From Streptomyces graminofaciens (GTDB taxonomy: Bacteria; Actinomycetota; Actinomycetes; Streptomycetales; Streptomycetaceae): a stretch of 64,000 nucleotides of DNA. Positions 63,309 through 64,000 of the stretch are shown in pieces (position 1 is the first letter of the stretch; every line of letters begins with the position of its first letter). Made by a program: the position numbers and the translations under genes. Where the stretch lies: the NCBI RefSeq assembly GCF_030294945.1, contig NZ_AP018448.1, positions 11,442,501-11,506,500 on the forward strand, read 5' to 3'. The notes below the pieces were generated by a model. It made no database searches. It had not been told where the DNA came from and saw only the letters and a list, made by a program, of their open reading frames with translations.

Positions 63309-64000
63309 GTGTTCGAACTCGCCACCCTCGATACCGAACTGGCCGCCATCGAAGTGATCCGCGAGGTGCTCGTACACCAGCGGAGGCTGCGCGGCAGCGG
63401 TTGCACCGGCAGGGTCTGCCTGAGGTGCCTGCGTCACCACCGGAACGCGATCGCCGAGGCCATGACACAGGGCCGGACCATCGAGTTCCTGCTCCCGGCG
63501 TTTCCCACCAAGTCCCCCAACCCAGCCAAGGTCCTGGGCCCGCTCCCCGACCTGGCCGAGGAACTCGCGCTCAGGTTCCTCGAATCGCTCTGCGAACGCA
63601 TCGCCGAGGTCTACCCGCCCGGCGCCCGCGTCCTCATCTGCTCCGACGGACGGGTCTTCAACGACCTCATCGGGGTCAGCGACGAGAACGTGACCCGGTA
63701 CGCCCGCGAGATCAACCGGATGATCGACCGGATCGGCGCCACCCGTCTCGGCCAGTTCACGCTGGACGACGTCTATCCGGGCGCAGACCACGCACAACTG
63801 CGGGCCAGACTCACGGCCGGCCGCGGCCCGAGCACCGACGAACTGCGCGCCGAGGTGCGCCGGGGCGGGGATCTGGTCCACATGTACCGGGGCATCACCC
63901 GCTTCATGCTGGAGGACCTGTCGGTCCCCGGATACACGGGAAGCCGTGCCGCCCTGCAGCGCCACTGCCGTGAACTCGCCTACGGGGTCATCGCCCGCAG
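63309..64000 (+). CDS. Dit1/PvcA-type isocyanide synthase, 3'-truncated
   Basis: 230 complete codons are visible from GTG 63309, with a perfect AGGAGG 4 nt upstream (63299-63304); the gene continues beyond the window. Motifs match the isonitrile synthase (PvcA, XnPvcA) family: FLLPAFPTKSPNP, VLGPLPDLAEELALRFL, ICSDGRVFNDLIGV and DLVHMYRG. These enzymes turn the amino group of an amino acid such as tyrosine or tryptophan into an isocyanide with ribulose-5-phosphate. A Cys-rich insert CTGRVCLRCLRHHR near residue 35 is notable. It is probably the first gene of an isocyanide cluster controlled by the AfsR-like protein. Confidence 0.88.
   Translation, partial: MFELATLDTELAAIEVIREVLVHQRRLRGSGCTGRVCLRCLRHHRNAIAEAMTQGRTIEFLLPAFPTKSPNPAKVLGPLPDLAEELALRFLESLCERIAEVYPPGARVLICSDGRVFNDLIGVSDENVTRYAREINRMIDRIGATRLGQFTLDDVYPGADHAQLRARLTAGRGPSTDELRAEVRRGGDLVHMYRGITRFMLEDLSVPGYTGSRAALQRHCRELAYGVIAR

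Noticed and set aside
63297..63965. 222-codon minus-strand frame and a 250-codon plus-strand frame at the right edge
   Set aside because: Both are shadows; the frame from GTG 63309 carries the isocyanide-synthase motifs and an AGGAGG site.
1..64000. CRISPR array, tRNA, rRNA, insertion sequence or attachment site
   Set aside because: No regularly spaced repeats, cloverleaf-like sequence, transposase motifs or flanking direct repeats were noticed by eye; a tRNA or IS search was not possible here.

Overview
The window looks like chromosomal DNA of a Streptomyces-type actinomycete. GC is very high with strong third-position bias, and GTG starts, Shine-Dalgarno sites and 4-bp ATGA/GTGA stop-start overlaps are common. 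There is a ten-gene gas-vesicle cluster in the order gvpO-A-F-G-Y-Z-J-L-S-K, an AfsR-like regulator carrying a TTA codon, and DmdR/IdeR-type iron boxes. All assignments come from reading motifs by eye; no database search was run.

Region 1 (1-9.8 kb) is the right end of a polyketide-type biosynthetic cluster. A 5'-truncated megasynthase (DH-KR-ACP-C-FkbH) is followed by a carrier protein-thioester reductase with an extra C-terminal domain, then by two alpha/beta hydrolases. The expected logic is chain release by NAD(P)H reduction. Region 2 (9.9-15.1 kb) holds a GNAT acetyltransferase, a secreted thermolysin-like (M4) protease, a membrane protein and a small unknown.

Region 3 (15.2-34.9 kb) reads as one glycan-utilisation locus. 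It has a GH3 beta-N-acetylhexosaminidase, a GH-A clan (GH5-like) glycosidase, a BadF-type GlcNAc kinase, a second GH3 enzyme, a sugar ABC importer, a GH38 alpha-mannosidase, an RpiR/MurR-type regulator, a SIS protein and a secreted GH84 enzyme with a beta-propeller. A recurring 15-bp dyad (TGGTTCAATCAACCA and variants) lies in front of nearly every transcription unit. I infer a regulon of the RpiR-type regulator; the enzyme set fits a mannose/GlcNAc glycan such as an N-glycan.

Region 4 (36.4-48.6 kb) is an apparently iron-regulated unit. Divergent iron boxes (43.54 and 43.61 kb) face a leftward operon for 2,3-diaminopropionate chemistry (SbnA- and SbnB-like enzymes, a PLP decarboxylase, a clavaminate-synthase-like oxygenase, a MATE exporter) and a rightward Opp/Nik-type importer. 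No NRPS, NIS synthetase or ATP-grasp is visible. It is a good candidate for a small amino-acid-derived metallophore system and is the most interesting locus here.

Region 5 (48.7-54.1 kb) contains a SirTM-like sirtuin (Gln where the catalytic His normally sits) with a zinc-type macrodomain ADP-ribosyl hydrolase and an NmrA-like reductase, two AraC-type regulators, and a MerR-type promoter driving only a truncated MerR N-terminus. Region 6 (54.2-64 kb) is the gas-vesicle cluster, a holin-like membrane protein, the AfsR-like regulator, and the start of a Dit1/PvcA-type isocyanide synthase that runs off the right edge.
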